NCBI RefSeq assembly: GCF_017104965.1
Contig: NZ_JAAGPR010000056.1
Coordinates: 1 to 35,880, forward strand
Origin: Paraburkholderia sp. Ac-20340
GTDB taxonomy: Bacteria > Pseudomonadota > Gammaproteobacteria > Burkholderiales > Burkholderiaceae
DNA: 35,880 nt
Reading direction: 5' to 3'
Position numbers and translations under genes: made by a program. Below are positions 1-7,080 of this stretch, piece after piece. The notes beneath the pieces were generated by a model. It searched no databases and was not told where the DNA came from. It worked only from the letters and a program-made list of their open reading frames with translations. Positions within the stretch are counted from its first letter, which is position 1, and each line of letters begins with the position of its first letter.

Positions 1-121
1 ATTATCATCAAGCGCCCACACTTATCGGCTGTAAATTTTTAAAGATCGATTCGCGAACACCAGTCAGACTTGAAACTTTCCGGCGGGTTCTGCGTCGCTG
101 CGTCAGCAGCAGAGAAACGAG
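1..121 (-). other. rRNA operon leader (16S gene beyond left edge)
   Basis: Read on the minus strand this is the transcribed leader of an rrn operon. It contains a boxA-like antitermination element, GATCTTTAAAAATT (34-47), followed by the leader segment ACAGCCGATAAGTGTGGGCG that I recognise from Burkholderia rrn operons. The 16S gene would start beyond position 1. No protein gene is visible in 1-344. Confidence 0.75.
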
Positions 122-150
122 ATTATGCAGAGTATCGAACGATCCGTCAA
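122..150 (-). promoter_or_regulatory. rRNA operon promoter (P1-type)
   Basis: On the minus strand there is a -35 TTGACG (145-150), a 17-base spacer and a -10 CATAAT (122-127). An A-rich UP-element-like tract (AAGTTAAAAAACTTG) lies directly upstream. Transcription would run leftwards into the rrn leader at 1-121. The near-consensus hexamers, ideal spacing and UP tract are typical of strong rRNA promoters. Confidence 0.8.
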
Positions 151-344
151 CAAGTTTTTTAACTTCACTTAAAACTCGCTGGCGTTACTGCTTGTCGCTC
201 AACAGACTTCAGCGCCTTTAATAAAAGCTTCCCGTCTCCCCACATCCTCATATTGAGAATGCGAAGGAGCGGCATTCTAGTCATGTGAGCTCTATCTGGC
301 AAGCGGTTTTTGAGCCGCCTGAAACTGGCAGGAAGGAAACTGTC

Positions 345-899
345 TTAAGCGTGGCGCTGCATCACGCGATCGACGATCTGCAGGTAATGGTCGAGGTCCG
401 GCGTTTCTTTACCGGCGATCTTCGCGAGATCATCCCAACGACGCAGACGCACCGCATCGTCGGCATAAGGGCGGGCGGCGAAAGCGCGCGCGCCTTCTTC
501 ATCGAAGATACCGCCTTGCAGCTGCAGACTGCGCACCGAATCGGCGGACAAACAACTGAAGTACGCTTCGTCGGTGGCGCATAGGTAGCGCTTCGCATCG
601 ACGTGCAGGCGGATCGGCTCCAGCACGCTCTCCGGCAGAATCGGCCGCAGAAACGGCAGCGCATAGTATTGATGCAGGTCGTCGATACCGCGTTCGGTCG
701 GCGTTTCGCCCTGATGATTCAGCAGATGCCCGAGGTCGTGCAGGAACGCCGCCGCCACGAGTTCCTCGCTCGCGCCCTGCTCTTCCGCCAGCGCACCGCT
801 TTGCAGCGCGTGCTCCAGTTGCGTGACCGGCTCGCCGCTATAAGCCTGTCCGCCGTGCTGCTCGAACAAGCCGCGAATATCTTCCAGACTGAGTGCCAT
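345..899 (-). CDS. Phosphonate-degradation HD-domain oxygenase (PhnZ-like)
   Basis: A 184-residue HD-domain protein of the type found in phosphonate degradation operons. Known PhnZ is a mixed-valence di-iron oxygenase that cleaves 2-amino-1-hydroxyethylphosphonate to glycine and phosphate. Visible candidate ligands are H30, the H54-D55 pair, H58, H76, H99 and the D156/D157 pair. A Tyr-x-x-Glu pair (Y20, E23) matches the substrate-site Y/E pair known in PhnZ. The start at 899 is chosen because AAGGA (910-914) lies 10 bases upstream; an in-frame ATG at 908 sits only one base from that site. It is the last gene of the minus-strand phn cluster, just downstream of phnR. The partner hydroxylase PhnY is not in the window, so the substrate is inferred from family and context. 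Confidence 0.85.
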   Translation of the reverse strand: MALSLEDIRGLFEQHGGQAYSGEPVTQLEHALQSGALAEEQGASEELVAAAFLHDLGHLLNHQGETPTERGIDDLHQYYALPFLRPILPESVLEPIRLHVDAKRYLCATDEAYFSCLSADSVRSLQLQGGIFDEEGARAFAARPYADDAVRLRRWDDLAKIAGKETPDLDHYLQIVDRVMQRHA

Positions 900-945
900 A
901 TTCCCCATTTCCTTTCGTCGAGCCCTGCTGCGCGAGCATCACTTG

Positions 946-1611
946 CTACGCGCGCATTTGCGCAGCCGCTTCGTCGGCGTCGCGGGATGCTAGCGCATTC
1001 AACACCGCGCGATGCTGCGCAAACGCGGCTTCGCGCTGCGCGTCGTCAAGCTCGGTGCGATTCGATAGCCGCGCCTCGCTCACCGCACGTTGATACGACT
1101 CGTGCAGCTTGCCATTGCCCGCCGCCGCAACCAGCGCATCGCGAAACGCCGCGCGTGCTTGTGCGAATTCGCTATCGTCGTCGAGTGCGTCGCGCATTGC
1201 GTCCAGGCGTGCGCGCAACTCGGCGACCTGGGCTGCGTCGATACGCGCCGCCAGCATCCGGCACGCCGCCTCTTCAAGCACCGCGCAAAGCGCAGCGAGT
1301 TCGCGCGCCTCGAGATCCGACACGCTACGCACAAACACGCCGCGATGCTTCTCGTTGCGCACGAGCCCGGTCTGCTCGAGCGCACGCAGCGCTTCGCGCA
1401 CCGGTCCGCGCGACACCTGCAGCCGCGCGGCCCATTCCGCTTCCACCAGCTTTGCGCCCGGCGCCAGTTGACCGCGCGTAATGCAACGCTCGATCTCCAC
1501 ACGCACAAGGTCGGTCAGCGAATGCTGGCGCACCATCGCGATGGGCGCGGCGGCACTCTCAGAGGCGTCGCGATCACGCCGATGCACGGCATCGATCCGC
1601 ATGGCTTCCAT
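946..1611 (-). CDS. phnR: GntR-family (FCD) regulator of phosphonate utilisation
   Basis: A FadR-subfamily GntR regulator. The N-terminal winged helix contains the typical VSRGPVREALRALEQTGLV segment, and a C-terminal all-alpha FCD ligand-binding domain follows. It sits between the permease gene phnV and the HD oxygenase gene, where Burkholderia phosphonate clusters carry the regulator called PhnR. The ligand is probably a phosphonate, but that is inference. The start is uncertain: ATG at 1611 lies 4 bases after the phnV stop, an in-frame ATG at 1602 is possible, and ATG at 1650 would overlap phnV by 35 bases. No strong ribosome site decides it. The palindrome at 5750-5774 is a candidate target. 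Confidence 0.85.
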   Translation of the reverse strand: MEAMRIDAVHRRDRDASESAAAPIAMVRQHSLTDLVRVEIERCITRGQLAPGAKLVEAEWAARLQVSRGPVREALRALEQTGLVRNEKHRGVFVRSVSDLEARELAALCAVLEEAACRMLAARIDAAQVAELRARLDAMRDALDDDSEFAQARAAFRDALVAAAGNGKLHESYQRAVSEARLSNRTELDDAQREAAFAQHRAVLNALASRDADEAAAQMRA

Positions 1612-1615
1612 CGAC

Positions 1616-2497
1616 TCAATCCGCGCGTTTGCGAGGCGCACGCGCCGCAATCAGCAACAGCGCCACCAGCGAAACGATCAGCAAAATCAGCGAGAGCGCC
1701 GAGGCCGGCAGATAGTAACCACGCTCCACCGCGCCCACCACGACGATCGGCACCGTCGCAAATCCGGGCGGATAAACCGTAAGCGTCGCGCCGAGTTCGC
1801 CGAGCGAGAGCGCAAAGCCCAGCGCGAGACTCGCGCGGATCGCCGGCACCAGTTGCGGCAGCACCACGCGACGCAACACCATCGCGGGCGGCGCACCGAG
1901 GCTCGCGGCCGCTTCGCGCAGAACCGTCAACTCCGGGCGCAGCGCCGCCGACGCGCACCGATAACAAAACGGCAGCACCAGCGCCAACTGCACAAAGACA
2001 ACGATTGCCGCCGAGCTAGACAGATCCACCGGCGCCTTGTGATAAGCGATCAGCACGGCCAGACCGAGCACCACGCTCGGTACGCCATTGGGCACCATCG
2101 CGAGCGTATCGACGACCACGCCCAGCCCCTTGCGATCGCGTCCCTCCAGCGCGAGCGCGAGCCACAGGCCCAGCGCCGTACCGAGCACCGCCACGCCAAA
2201 GCCAATCTCCAGGCTCGTCACGAGCGCATCGAAATCGCTCGAACCCAGCCGCTCGAACCAGCGCATGCTGAAACCATCGGGCAGGATCGTGCCGGACCAG
2301 TGCGAAGCCACGCTCGACAGCGCCACCACGATCACCGGCAGCACAAACAGCCAGAAACACAGCAGCGCAGCCAGCGCGAGCAGCACGCCACTGCCGATCC
2401 GCGCAACGAAGCCACGTTCGACCGGCCGCGCGCGCAGATGCTTCGGCGGCAGCGTGACGGCGTCCGTCGCCGGATTCATCGAAGAATTACTTGCCAT
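1616..2497 (-). CDS. phnV: 2-aminoethylphosphonate ABC transporter, inner-membrane permease
   Basis: A 293-residue binding-protein-dependent transport permease with about six transmembrane segments. The cytoplasmic EAA loop (EAAASLGAPPAMVLRRVVLP) that docks on the ATPase is clear. It pairs with PhnU as the second half of the channel. The start at 2497 is set by a strong GGAGG (2506-2510) 8 bases upstream; an in-frame ATG at 2512 overlaps that site. The first codons overlap the end of phnU by 11 bases, so translation is probably coupled. Substrate is assigned from gene order S-T-U-V plus the PhnR and HD neighbours. On its own the protein resembles iron or spermidine permeases. Confidence 0.88.
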   Translation of the reverse strand: MASNSSMNPATDAVTLPPKHLRARPVERGFVARIGSGVLLALAALLCFWLFVLPVIVVALSSVASHWSGTILPDGFSMRWFERLGSSDFDALVTSLEIGFGVAVLGTALGLWLALALEGRDRKGLGVVVDTLAMVPNGVPSVVLGLAVLIAYHKAPVDLSSSAAIVVFVQLALVLPFCYRCASAALRPELTVLREAAASLGAPPAMVLRRVVLPQLVPAIRASLALGFALSLGELGATLTVYPPGFATVPIVVVGAVERGYYLPASALSLILLIVSLVALLLIAARAPRKRAD

Positions 2498-3395
2498 TGC
2501 GCGCGCCTCCATGACTGCGGCGATTCACGCGCCGATACAGCGCATACAAAGAGAGCGACATCGCGAGCATCACCACGGCACCCGCGGCGGCGGTCGGCAG
2601 ATCGAGATCGACGGTTGCCGAGCTATAGATCGCCACCGGCAGCGTGACCAGATGCGCGCTGCCGAGCACGAGCAGAATGCCGAATTCGTTGAACGTCAGC
2701 AGGAAACAAAGGATCGTGCCCGCGGCGATACCCGGCCACGCGAGCGGCAGAATCACGCGCGCCGCGACCATACGGTTGTTCGCGCCCAGGCTGCGCGCCG
2801 CTTCGATCAAACGCATGTCGAGCAGCGCAAACGCGGCGAGCGTCGGGCGCACCACGAAGGGCGCGTAGAACACCACCTCCGCCAGCACCACCCCGCCGAT
2901 ACCGAACAGGAAATCGAGCGGCGGCGCTTGCAGATGAAAGAGCTGCTGCAAGCCAATGCTCACCGAACCCTGCGAGCCGTACAGAAAGATCAGCGTGAAC
3001 GCGACCAGAAACGACGGGAACGCCACGAACAGTTCCAGAAAGCGCGTGACCAGCTGCGCGCACGGAAACGGTTTGAAGAACAGGATCGCCGCAATCGCCA
3101 CGCCGAGCAGCGAGGCCACGCCCGCGCTCAGGAACAGAATCCACAGCGTCGTGCCGATCACGCCGCGCGAATCGGGATTGCCGAAGAACGTTGCGTACGC
3201 ACCGAAACTCAGACCATGCGCGCCCGTCAGGCTCAGCAATACGAGCCGGAACAGCGGATAGACCACGAGCGGCCCGAGCACGAACACGAGCAGAAACGCG
3301 ATATGCCATTGCGCGCGGCGTTCGCGGCGGCGCACGGCGGCTGCGTGGGCGTCCGCGCCCGGCAGCGAGAGATCAGGGGTTGATAAGGACGACAT
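2487..3395 (-). CDS. phnU: 2-aminoethylphosphonate ABC transporter, inner-membrane permease
   Basis: A 302-residue permease with roughly six membrane helices and the EAA loop EAARSLGANNRMVAARVILP near residue 200. A short Arg-rich cytoplasmic N-terminus (RRRERR) precedes the first helix, consistent with the positive-inside rule. A GAGG lies about 8 bases upstream of the ATG. The 5' end overlaps phnT by 23 bases and the 3' end overlaps phnV, so T, U and V form one tightly packed unit. It should heterodimerise with PhnV in the inner membrane. AEP specificity is inferred from the cluster. Confidence 0.88.
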   Translation of the reverse strand: MSSLSTPDLSLPGADAHAAAVRRRERRAQWHIAFLLVFVLGPLVVYPLFRLVLLSLTGAHGLSFGAYATFFGNPDSRGVIGTTLWILFLSAGVASLLGVAIAAILFFKPFPCAQLVTRFLELFVAFPSFLVAFTLIFLYGSQGSVSIGLQQLFHLQAPPLDFLFGIGGVVLAEVVFYAPFVVRPTLAAFALLDMRLIEAARSLGANNRMVAARVILPLAWPGIAAGTILCFLLTFNEFGILLVLGSAHLVTLPVAIYSSATVDLDLPTAAAGAVVMLAMSLSLYALYRRVNRRSHGGARNGK

Positions 3396-4497
3396 CGTCA
3401 GCCTCGTAACGCAGGGAGACGCGCATGCCTTTTTCCGGCGTCATGCCGTGGCCGCGCTGCATGGTGACGAGCACCGGTTCGTTCGGCATCGCGTCGAGCA
3501 AAACCGGCACGGAAAGCACCGAGCCATACCATTCGACCGACTCGATCGTGCCGTGCAACTGGCCTTCGCCAAGCGGCGCGATGCGCAGGCTTTCCGGCCG
3601 CAGGCAGGCGAGCTTGTCGCGCACATCGTGACGCGGATCGCCAACCGGAAACGCCACGCCCGGCGGCAGCAGGTTTGCCGCGCCCAGATAACGCGCGACG
3701 TAGGCGTCATTCGGCGTGTCGTAGAGTTCCTGCGGCGTGCCGAGCTGGGCGATATGACCGTCGCGCATCAGCAGCGTGCGGTCCGAGAGCACCAGCGCGT
3801 CGTCCTGATCGTGCGTCACGCAGACGATCGTCAGGTTCGGCAGGCGCTCGTGCAGCGCCTTCAATTCCGAGCGCACCGAAGCGCGCAGATTGGCGTCGAG
3901 CGCCGAAAGCGGTTCGTCGAGCAGCAGCACATCGGGCTCGATCACGAGCGCACGCGCGAGCGCCACGCGCTGCTGCATGCCGCCCGACAGCTGCGCAGGC
4001 ATCACGTGGCCCTGATCGCCGAGTTGCACGAGCTTGAGCGCATCGGCCACGCGGCGGGCGATATCGCGCGACGGCACGCGGCGCGCCTTGAGGCCGAACG
4101 CCACATTCTCGAACACCGACAGATGCGGGAACAGCGCGTAGCTCTGGAACAGCAGCCCCAGATTGCGCTGATGCGGCGGCACATGCGTGAGGTCGCGACC
4201 GGCGACGGTCAGCGAGCCTGCAAGGCCATCGGCTTCGATGAACCCGGCGATGAAACGCAGCAAGGTGGTCTTGCCGCAACCGCTGCGGCCGAGCACGGTC
4301 AGCAACTCGCCGCGACGGATGGTGAGCGACAGATCGTTGAGCACCGTGCGCGTGCCGAAACGCACGCTCAGGTGATCGATCTGCACGCCCGCCGCGCCGT
4401 GCGCGCCGGTTGCATCGAGGCCGGACGCGTCCGGCAGTGCGCGGGCCATATCGGCCGACGCAAGGCTTGCGGTATTCACCGGGTTCATCTCCTGCAT
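3373..4497 (-). CDS. phnT: 2-aminoethylphosphonate ABC transporter, ATP-binding protein
   Basis: A 374-residue ABC ATPase. Walker A GRSGCGKT is at 70-77, the Q-loop near Q118, the signature LSGGMQQ at 170-176, Walker B VLLLDEP at 190-196 and the H-loop in the VTHDQDD segment. A C-terminal TOBE-like domain of about 100 residues follows. It energises PhnUV at the cytoplasmic face. The N-terminus carries about 35 Ala/Gly/Asp-rich residues before the first ATPase strand, longer than usual. ATG at 4488 (AGGAG directly abutting) or 4447 are alternative starts, and no well-spaced ribosome site decides. It lies 44 bases downstream of phnS. Confidence 0.88.
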   Translation of the reverse strand: MQEMNPVNTASLASADMARALPDASGLDATGAHGAAGVQIDHLSVRFGTRTVLNDLSLTIRRGELLTVLGRSGCGKTTLLRFIAGFIEADGLAGSLTVAGRDLTHVPPHQRNLGLLFQSYALFPHLSVFENVAFGLKARRVPSRDIARRVADALKLVQLGDQGHVMPAQLSGGMQQRVALARALVIEPDVLLLDEPLSALDANLRASVRSELKALHERLPNLTIVCVTHDQDDALVLSDRTLLMRDGHIAQLGTPQELYDTPNDAYVARYLGAANLLPPGVAFPVGDPRHDVRDKLACLRPESLRIAPLGEGQLHGTIESVEWYGSVLSVPVLLDAMPNEPVLVTMQRGHGMTPEKGMRVSLRYEADDVVLINP

Positions 4498-4541
4498 GTG
4501 ATACGGGTATGACTGGACCAGACTGCCTGAATCAGACGGCC

Positions 4542-5627
4542 TTACTTCGGCTTGACGACTTCGAGCTGCTTACCCGACGAGCCGATCACTTCGTTCTTCC
4601 AGCGCGTCGTCCAGTCAGCCTTCTTCGCCATCACCTGGTTCCAGTCCACCGGAATCAGCTTCACGCCGTCGATCGCCTGCTTGACCGCTGCACCGTTCTT
4701 GCCCGTGAGCGCCACGTCCGTGCGGCCCGGAATACCGAAGATGTCCGGCACCTTCGACTGCACATCCGTCGACATCAGATAGTCGATCAGCTTCTTGCCT
4801 TCGTCCTGGTTCGGACCGTTCTTGATCAGGCCGATCGCGTACGGCAGCTGGAACGTGGTCGGATGGCCGCTGGCGTCGGCGGCAAGGAAGATCGGCTTGA
4901 GCGAGAGGCCGCCGTTGGCTGCGTCGTCGAGATCCATCTGCAGGTCGCCGTTGGCCACCGAGATTTCGTTACGCGAGAGCAGCACGTCGAGGTAACCCGT
5001 GCCCTTGGTGTGGAACTTGGCGCTCTGCTCGAGCTTCTTGAGGTAGTCGAACGCCTTGTCTTCGCCCATCAGCGAGGTCGTGAGGATGATCACGGCCATG
5101 CCGTCGCCCGCCGTGGCCGGGTTCGAGTAGGCGATCTTGCCCGAGTAGTCCGGATGCAGCAGATCGGCGAAAGTCTTCGGCTGGTTCTTGACGACTTCCG
5201 GGTTGATCGCGAACGAGAAGTAGTTGTTCACGAACGTCGCCCACGAACCGTCGGTCGCCTTGGCGATCGTCGGCACGTTCTTGTAGTTCACGCTCTGGTA
5301 CGGCTGCAGCAGGCCGCTTTGCTGGGCCTGCTGGATAAACGGCGGCAGCGTGATGATCACGTCGGCCTTCGGTGCGTCTTTTTCGACGTTGGCGCGGTTC
5401 ACCACTTCGCCACTGCCGGCCGTCACGATATTGACCTTCACGCCTTCCTTCTTCTCGAAGGCCGGCAGAACGTCGCGGTAGAGATTTTCGAGGCCGTCAG
5501 CCGTGTACAGCACGACGGCGTTGGCGGCGTGGGCGCTCATCGCTGCGCATTGCAGCAGCGTGGCGGCAACCATCATCGGCAGGGCCTTGCGAGCGAAACC
5601 CGCGCGATGGGAATTCCTGTGGTTCAT
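4542..5627 (-). CDS. phnS: 2-aminoethylphosphonate ABC transporter, periplasmic binding protein
   Basis: A 361-residue extracellular solute-binding protein, first gene of the phnSTUV unit. The N-terminal signal peptide (positive N-region to R13-K14, hydrophobic core 16-30) ends at a likely SAHA-A cleavage near residue 34. The mature part begins with a strand ending in LYTADG, as in Fe3+/AEP-type binding proteins. The start at 5627 is chosen because CGGAGAG lies about 7 bases upstream and the signal peptide begins directly there. The frame stays open to 5861, but that extension is Arg/Pro-rich and would precede the signal peptide. The upstream region holds the palindrome at 5750-5774. AEP as ligand is inferred from PhnS-like sequence and gene order. 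Confidence 0.9.
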   Translation of the reverse strand: MNHRNSHRAGFARKALPMMVAATLLQCAAMSAHAANAVVLYTADGLENLYRDVLPAFEKKEGVKVNIVTAGSGEVVNRANVEKDAPKADVIITLPPFIQQAQQSGLLQPYQSVNYKNVPTIAKATDGSWATFVNNYFSFAINPEVVKNQPKTFADLLHPDYSGKIAYSNPATAGDGMAVIILTTSLMGEDKAFDYLKKLEQSAKFHTKGTGYLDVLLSRNEISVANGDLQMDLDDAANGGLSLKPIFLAADASGHPTTFQLPYAIGLIKNGPNQDEGKKLIDYLMSTDVQSKVPDIFGIPGRTDVALTGKNGAAVKQAIDGVKLIPVDWNQVMAKKADWTTRWKNEVIGSSGKQLEVVKPK

Positions 5628-5749
5628 GTCACTCTCCGAAGGCAAAAACCATGTGCTCGGGGCTACCCGATGCGTGTTTAATGAGTCGTCGAACGTCGGC
5701 GGACTGCGCCGCCTGCCATTGCCCATCCGCTGCGGTCCGGTGTGGCGCC

Positions 5750-5774
5750 CGGATTGCAGATTGTCTGCAATCCG
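5750..5774. promoter_or_regulatory. Perfect palindrome, candidate operator upstream of phnS
   Basis: An 11-base arm CGGATTGCAGA is followed by the spacer TTG and then by the exact complement TCTGCAATCCG. It lies 123 bases upstream of the phnS start and is too symmetric to be expected by chance. It probably binds a dimeric regulator. PhnR (GntR) and the adjacent DeoR-type protein are the local candidates. It is not followed by a T-run, so it does not look like a terminator. Confidence 0.6.
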
Positions 5775-6021
5775 TCGCTGCCACCCTAAAACCGCCCGGC
5801 CGCCCGGCGCGCCCGGGACCTCCCGTTTCGCGCGCCAGCCCCGTCTGTACAGGCCCGGCAAGAATTACAGGTTTTCATGACACCGCCATGACGATTGTGG
5901 CGTTTGTCAAAAAATTCCACAATTCGCCAAAAATAAGCAACTTGGCACACGTGAGGCGGCGCGTGCGAAAACCTCCGCACACGCGTCGGATCAGTGAATC
6001 AGAACAAAAAGAAGAATTGAT

Positions 6022-6045
6022 GCGCGGCGTACGAAAGCGCCGCGC
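6022..6045 (-). terminator. Probable terminator of the DeoR-type gene
   Basis: GCGCGGCG (6022-6029) pairs with CGCCGCGC (6038-6045) over an 8-base loop, just downstream of the stop at 6067. On the minus strand the stem is followed by ATCAATTCTTCTTTTTG, a broken T-rich tract. This is plausible for intrinsic termination but not ideal. Confidence 0.45.
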
Positions 6046-6066
6046 CTGAAGCAGGAGGGAGGTAAA

Positions 6067-6822
6067 TCAGGCGACCACGAGTTCCGGCCCGCGCGACTCG
6101 ATGGCGCGCGCCACACCCTTTTCGGGCGCCAGTTCGGTGATGACGTAACGCGCGCGCTCGAAGCCGTTGATGCGAACCGGCGTCATGCGGCCGAATTTCG
6201 AATGGTCCGCCACGACGATCGCACAGGCGGCGGCGGTGAGCATGCGGCTGCGCACTTCGGCGACCATGCGCGAGTAATCGGTCAGCCAGCCGTCCGCGGT
6301 AATGCCGCCCGCGCCGACAAAAGCGTAATCGGCGTGATATTGCGTCAGTTGCAGCACGGTATCGAGGCCAAACGTGGCTTCCTCGTGATCGGACAACTCG
6401 CCGCCCAGCAGCGTCACGCGATTTTCGTTGCGACGGCCCAGCAGCAAGGCGATGCGCCAGTCGTTCGTATAGACCGTGAGGCGATGCCGGTCCATCAGCG
6501 CGCGCGCCAGCGCATGCGTCGTGCTGCCCGAATCGATGATGACGGACGCGCCATCAGGCACGAACTCTGCTGCGCGTTCGCCGATCGCGCGTTTGGCGCT
6601 GGCATTGGCGGTGTCGCGCACGTCGAGATCGGGCTCGCGCCGATCGCTCGAAAGCGCGCCGCCGTGCGTCGTGACCAGCAGGCCGCGCCCGGCCAGCGTG
6701 TTGAGATCGCGGCGGATGGTCTCGCGCGAAACCCGCAGTTCGCGCACGAGGTCCGCAACCGACAGCGCGCCGGTGCGATTCACTTGCGAAAGGATGTATT
6801 GGTGACGTTGTTCTGCGAGCAT
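6067..6822 (-). CDS. DeoR-family transcriptional regulator
   Basis: A 251-residue DeoR/GlpR-type repressor. The N-terminal helix-turn-helix (about residues 18-45) includes the hallmark VSRETIRRDLNTL. The C-terminal sugar-phosphate sensor domain (DeoRC) has the typical IIDSGSTTHALARAL loop near residue 95, NDWRIALLL, and ADHSKFG near residue 207. Such proteins sense phosphorylated intermediates. It lies on the same strand 439 bases upstream of phnS and diverges from the UbiB-like gene. Control of the phn genes is possible, but the palindrome near phnS has not been linked to it. The target is unknown. Confidence 0.85.
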   Translation of the reverse strand: MLAEQRHQYILSQVNRTGALSVADLVRELRVSRETIRRDLNTLAGRGLLVTTHGGALSSDRREPDLDVRDTANASAKRAIGERAAEFVPDGASVIIDSGSTTHALARALMDRHRLTVYTNDWRIALLLGRRNENRVTLLGGELSDHEEATFGLDTVLQLTQYHADYAFVGAGGITADGWLTDYSRMVAEVRSRMLTAAACAIVVADHSKFGRMTPVRINGFERARYVITELAPEKGVARAIESRGPELVVA

Positions 6823-6930
6823 CGGGGGGGCAATCGGACAATCGGACGTAAATCGGCGGGCTTGAACCGGTAAAGCCGCCGTATTGTATTACGCGCATTC
6901 AAGGGCCGCGCTGATGCCTCCCGATGCAGC

Positions 6931-6955
6931 GCGCATGCGGCATACGCGCATGCGC
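6931..6955. repeat. Inverted repeat in divergent promoter region
   Basis: GCGCATGCG (6931-6939) and its complement CGCATGCGC (6947-6955) are separated by 7 bases. They lie between the DeoR-type gene and the UbiB-like gene and could be a regulator site for either. The arms are themselves built of GCATGC, a common word in GC-rich genomes, so the evidence is modest. Confidence 0.3.
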
Positions 6956-7080
6956 AAAAACCGGGCGAAAACGCGCCCTGCCATCGCGCGATCATCCCTG
7001 CTAATCTCGTGTTGGCCGCCGGGGCGCCGGACGGTCAACCGTTCTATCGTTAATGCGACGCTATTGCGACCGCCGAATTC

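Larger units (their letters stand above)
5628..6066. other. Intergenic region upstream of phnS
   Basis: These 439 bases hold no convincing gene. They contain the phnS 5' region, the palindrome at 5750-5774, an AT-richer stretch at about 5880-5950, and a hairpin at 6022-6045 that may end the DeoR-type gene. I could not assign a clear -35/-10 pair for phnS. Confidence 0.6.

Noticed and set aside
299..324. Hairpin (GCGG/CCGC) after the HD oxygenase as terminator
   Set aside because: Only four clean pairs plus a mismatch and no T-run on the minus strand.
5628..5861. N-terminal extension of PhnS
   Set aside because: The frame stays open, but the added residues precede a clear signal peptide and a good ribosome site, and they cover the palindrome region.
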